From NCBI GenBank assembly GCA_002005505.1, contig KV908554.1, forward strand, positions 72,501-136,500: a DNA stretch of 64,000 bases. The letters run 5' to 3'. Under the pieces are notes generated by a model. That model was not told the DNA's origin, searched no databases, and was given only the letters and a program-made list of their open reading frames with translations. A program made the position numbers and the translations under genes. Position 1 is the first letter of the stretch. Every line of letters starts with the position of its first letter. This DNA is from Botryococcus braunii (taxonomy: Eukaryota > Chlorophyta > Trebouxiophyceae). Shown in pieces: positions 61,246 to 64,000 of this stretch.

Positions 61246-64000
61246 GAGGAGAAGCCAACGTCGTCATCGGGTAAGCTCACGGGATCCTTGGGACTGGAGG
61301 AGGTGTTGAAGGGCAAACCGGAACAATTGGGGGTGCTCCTTAGGGAGTACAGTGATTTGTTTCCTCAAGGTTTGCCAGGATTGCCACCGCATAGACAGGT
61401 GTATCACACCATCAGGATACAACCTGGCTCTGTACCTCCTAATAAGCCTGCTTATCGTTTATCTTCTCTAGAAATGGAAGAGTGTACTAAAACAGTGGAT
61501 GAGCTTCTCGCATTAGGGCACATCCGGCCCAGTCACTCACCTTATGCATCTCCTGTTCTTTTTGTTAAAAAGAAGGAAGGAACTTATAGGATGGTAATTG
61601 ATTATAGAGCTGTCAACCAGATTACCATTCCGGATAGGTACCCCTTGCCCCGGATTGATGATTTGCTTGATAGGCTCAAAGGAGCAAAGGTCTTCTCAAG
61701 CCTGGACTTATTGAGCGGATACCATCAGGTCCGGCTTAAAGAAGAAGATATCCCAAAGACAGCATTTAGAACACCATTTGGGTTGTACGAGTTTCTGGTG
61801 CTCCCCTTTGGTTTAACGAATGCTCCGGCCACTTTTCAGCGGCTGATGAATGAAATCTTCCATGATTTCATTCGGGAGGGATTTGTCGTTGTCTATTTGG
61901 ATGATGTGCTCATTTTCAGCAAGGATGAAAACATGCATTATGTTCATTTGGAAAAAGTCTTCGCTCGCTTGCGAGAGAAGCAACTCTTTGCCAAGCTACC
62001 CAAGTGTAAGTTCATGCGTCCTGAACTTCGATACTTGGGGCATATCATTGGAAGGGATGGATTAAAGGTGGACCCACAAAAGGTGGAAGTAGTCAAGGAA
62101 TGGCCCGTACCCAAAAACACCACGGATGTCCGTAGGTTTCTGGGCCTTGCAAACTACTTCAGGAAGTTTATCAGGGACTTCAGTGCCATCGCTGCTCCCT
62201 TGACAAAGTTGTCAAGCAGCAAGAGGGCATGGGAATGGGAATTGGAACAGGAGGAATCTTTTTCAGCATTGAAGACTGCTTTGGTAGAGGCCCCTATCTT
62301 ATCACTACCTGATCTTCGGAAACCATTCCAAGTGACATGTGATGCAAGTGATTTTGGGGTGGGAGCAATTCTCATGCAGGATGGGAAAGTAGTAGCATAC
62401 TATAGCAAAAAGTTGAATAGTGCAGAGCGTAACTATTCTGCTACGGAAAGGGAATTGCTGGCTGTAGTGTATGCTCTACAGGAATGGAGATGTTATGTGT
62501 TAGGAAAACCAGTCACCGTAACCACTGACCATAAGTGTAATACCTTTTTGCAACAACAAGCAGGACTTAGCCCGAGAAGAGCTAGGTGGGCTGAGCGATT
62601 GCAGGAGTTTGACATACTCTGGGTTTGGGAGCCAGGCAAGACTAACGTCGCAGATGCCTTGTCCAGGGTCCCAATCCTCGCGGCCAGGCAGCTCCGACGC
62701 AACGTCGAGCCAGCGGAGCCCGAGCTCAGGAGTGTCAAGCCCCGGGTCGCAATGGACTCCGGCGGGAGGGCCCGCCCGAGCGGAGTCACCCAGCAGCTTG
62801 ACACGTGTGAACCCTTCCTGGAGTTAGTAAAAAGGGCATACATGGATGATGAGTGGTTGGGAAAGAGGTCGAACAGAAGGAAGGTGCATTTCAGGAATGG
62901 GATATGGGAATATGGGAAGGAGGGACGGAAGTATGTCCCAGGGCATTATGAGGTGAAGGATGGGGAAGGAGTCGTGGGGAGAAACCTAAGACAAGATATA
63001 CTCAAGGCATTGCATGAACCTTTGTATGTGGGACACCCTGGTTTTGCCAAGATGTATGAACTGGTGAAACGGGAATGGTGGTGGCCGGGAATGACAGAGG
63101 ACGTGCGGGGATATGTTGCCTACTGTGATTCTTGTCAAAGGGTCAAAGCTTCAAACAAGTTGCCCGCAGGCCTCCTTCACCCCTTGCAAATCCCGACTAG
63201 GAAATGGCAAAGCATTTCCATGGATTTCATAACGGGGTTGCCACGGAGTGCAAACGGGAATGATGCCATATGGGTTGTGGTGGACCGGTTAAGTAAGTGT
63301 GCTCACTTTGAGCCCACCACCACAAAAGCTGACTCATATGATGTAGCAGTTTTGCTAAGGGATAAAGTCTGGAGATACCACGGATTTCCAGAGGAACTTG
63401 TGTCGGATAGGGATCCTAAGTTTGTGAGTAAATTTATGGATATACTCCTAAATTTAACAGGCTGCAAACCTGCACGGTCTACAGCCTATCACCCACAATC
63501 TGACGGACAAACGGAACGGGTTAACAAGATTCTTGAGGACTACCTCAAACATTATGTTTGGGATAAGCCTAAAGAATGGGAAAACCATCTGGCTATTGCA
63601 GAGTTTGCCTATAACAATACATGGCAAGCCTCGATCAACACCACACCGTTCCGCTTGACATATGGACAGGACCCAAACATTCCATTTGCTATGGGACACA
63701 TGGAGGGGGGGAAAGCAGATCGGGCAGATCTTTTCCTCCGGGAGATGCAAGACTCCCTTACTCTTGCACGGAAGTTTTTGGCTGCAGCTCAGGAGCGGCA
63801 GGCGGCCCAGGCGAACCGCCACCGCCGGGCTGTGATCTATAAGAAGGGGGACCTTGTTCTCCTTCGGACGAAGTTCCCAGCCGCCCTGACGTCGCAGAAG
63901 TACATAAAGCTTGCCAGGCGCCGGATTGGACCCTTCCGGGTCACTGCCGTCCATCCCAACTCTGTTGAGCTGGACGTCCCCGCCGCCCTGAAGTTTCACC
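61246..64000 (+). CDS. G3 Pol: RT, RNase H, integrase (open to window edge)
   Basis: One frame without any stop from the A4 junction to the last base; in frame with the protease at 46614-46616 once A3/A4 are removed. The RT has PVLFVKKKEGTYRMVIDYRA, LPFGLTNAPATF and YLDD (61894-61905). The RNase H has VTCDASDFGVGAIL, ATERELLAVVYAL and TTDHKCNTFL. The integrase has an HHCC finger (HEPLYVGHPG to CDSCQ), catalytic Asp at 63223-63225, Asp at 63406-63408 and Glu at 63514-63516 (D-x35-E), followed by the basic C-terminal domain (KKGDLVLLRTKF, RRIGPFRVTAVHPNSVELDV). The domain order is that of Ty3/gypsy. Whether a chromodomain follows is not visible. All motifs are intact. Confidence 0.95.

Larger units (their letters stand above)
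36742..64000 (+). mobile_element. Ty3/gypsy element G3 (interrupted, runs off right edge)
   Basis: G3 segments are 36742-38960, 45978-46616, about 53625-54232 (second copy of the protease segment) and 61246-64000. The rest is copia A2, A3 and A4. The 5' LTR is followed by a PBS. The left-hand 5-bp target is acagg (36737-36741); the partner lies outside. Confidence 0.93.

Overview
The window is eukaryotic nuclear DNA. It shows spliced exons with GT-AG boundaries, long dinucleotide and trinucleotide microsatellites, a proline-rich wall-type protein, an L1-like LINE and nested Ty3/gypsy and Ty1/copia LTR retrotransposons. A chromodomain Ty3 element, a TPR protein of a type seen in green plants and cyanobacteria, and the proline-rich protein suggest the green lineage, perhaps a repeat-rich streptophyte alga. 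That placement is inference. No bacterial genes, CRISPR, rRNA or tRNA genes were seen.

Left arm (1-10,080): host DNA. Three exons (about 259-402, 1226-1369, 2164-2346) give the C-terminal half of a TPR-type protein. A proline- and cysteine-rich gene lies on the minus strand (5209-6048), followed by a 27-bp minisatellite. The rest is satellites and a few weak exon candidates. From 10,081 to about 14,640 lies a minus-strand L1-like LINE whose ORF1 and ORF2 share one frame and are separated by a single TAG.

Right arm (about 15,400-64,000): one nested retrotransposon pile-up. Ty3 element G1 (gag, then protease plus a Dam/DIRS-like adenine methyltransferase domain, then RT/RNase H) is cut by copia A1 (18115-25125, duplicated site gttcc), Ty3 chromovirus G2 (25807-31837, duplicated site gcttc) and minus-strand copia B (from 32398). 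B is cut by Ty3 element G3 (from 36742, running off the right edge). G3 is cut by copia A copies at two sites, X (ctttt) and Y (gggag). The segment between X and Y plus one copia is present twice, giving A2, A3 and A4, and A3 is a Y/X hybrid. Removing the insertions restores continuous reading frames in G1 and G3, so the layering order is well supported.

Most noteworthy: the methyltransferase domain inside a Ty3 element; an internal LTR duplication with splice-like borders shared by two diverged copia families; a U5/PBS hairpin built from initiator-tRNA-Met anticodon-arm sequence; stop codons separating same-frame ORFs in both the LINE and G3; and the hybrid copia element. G3 pol (61241-64000) is a long open frame with no stop in the window.
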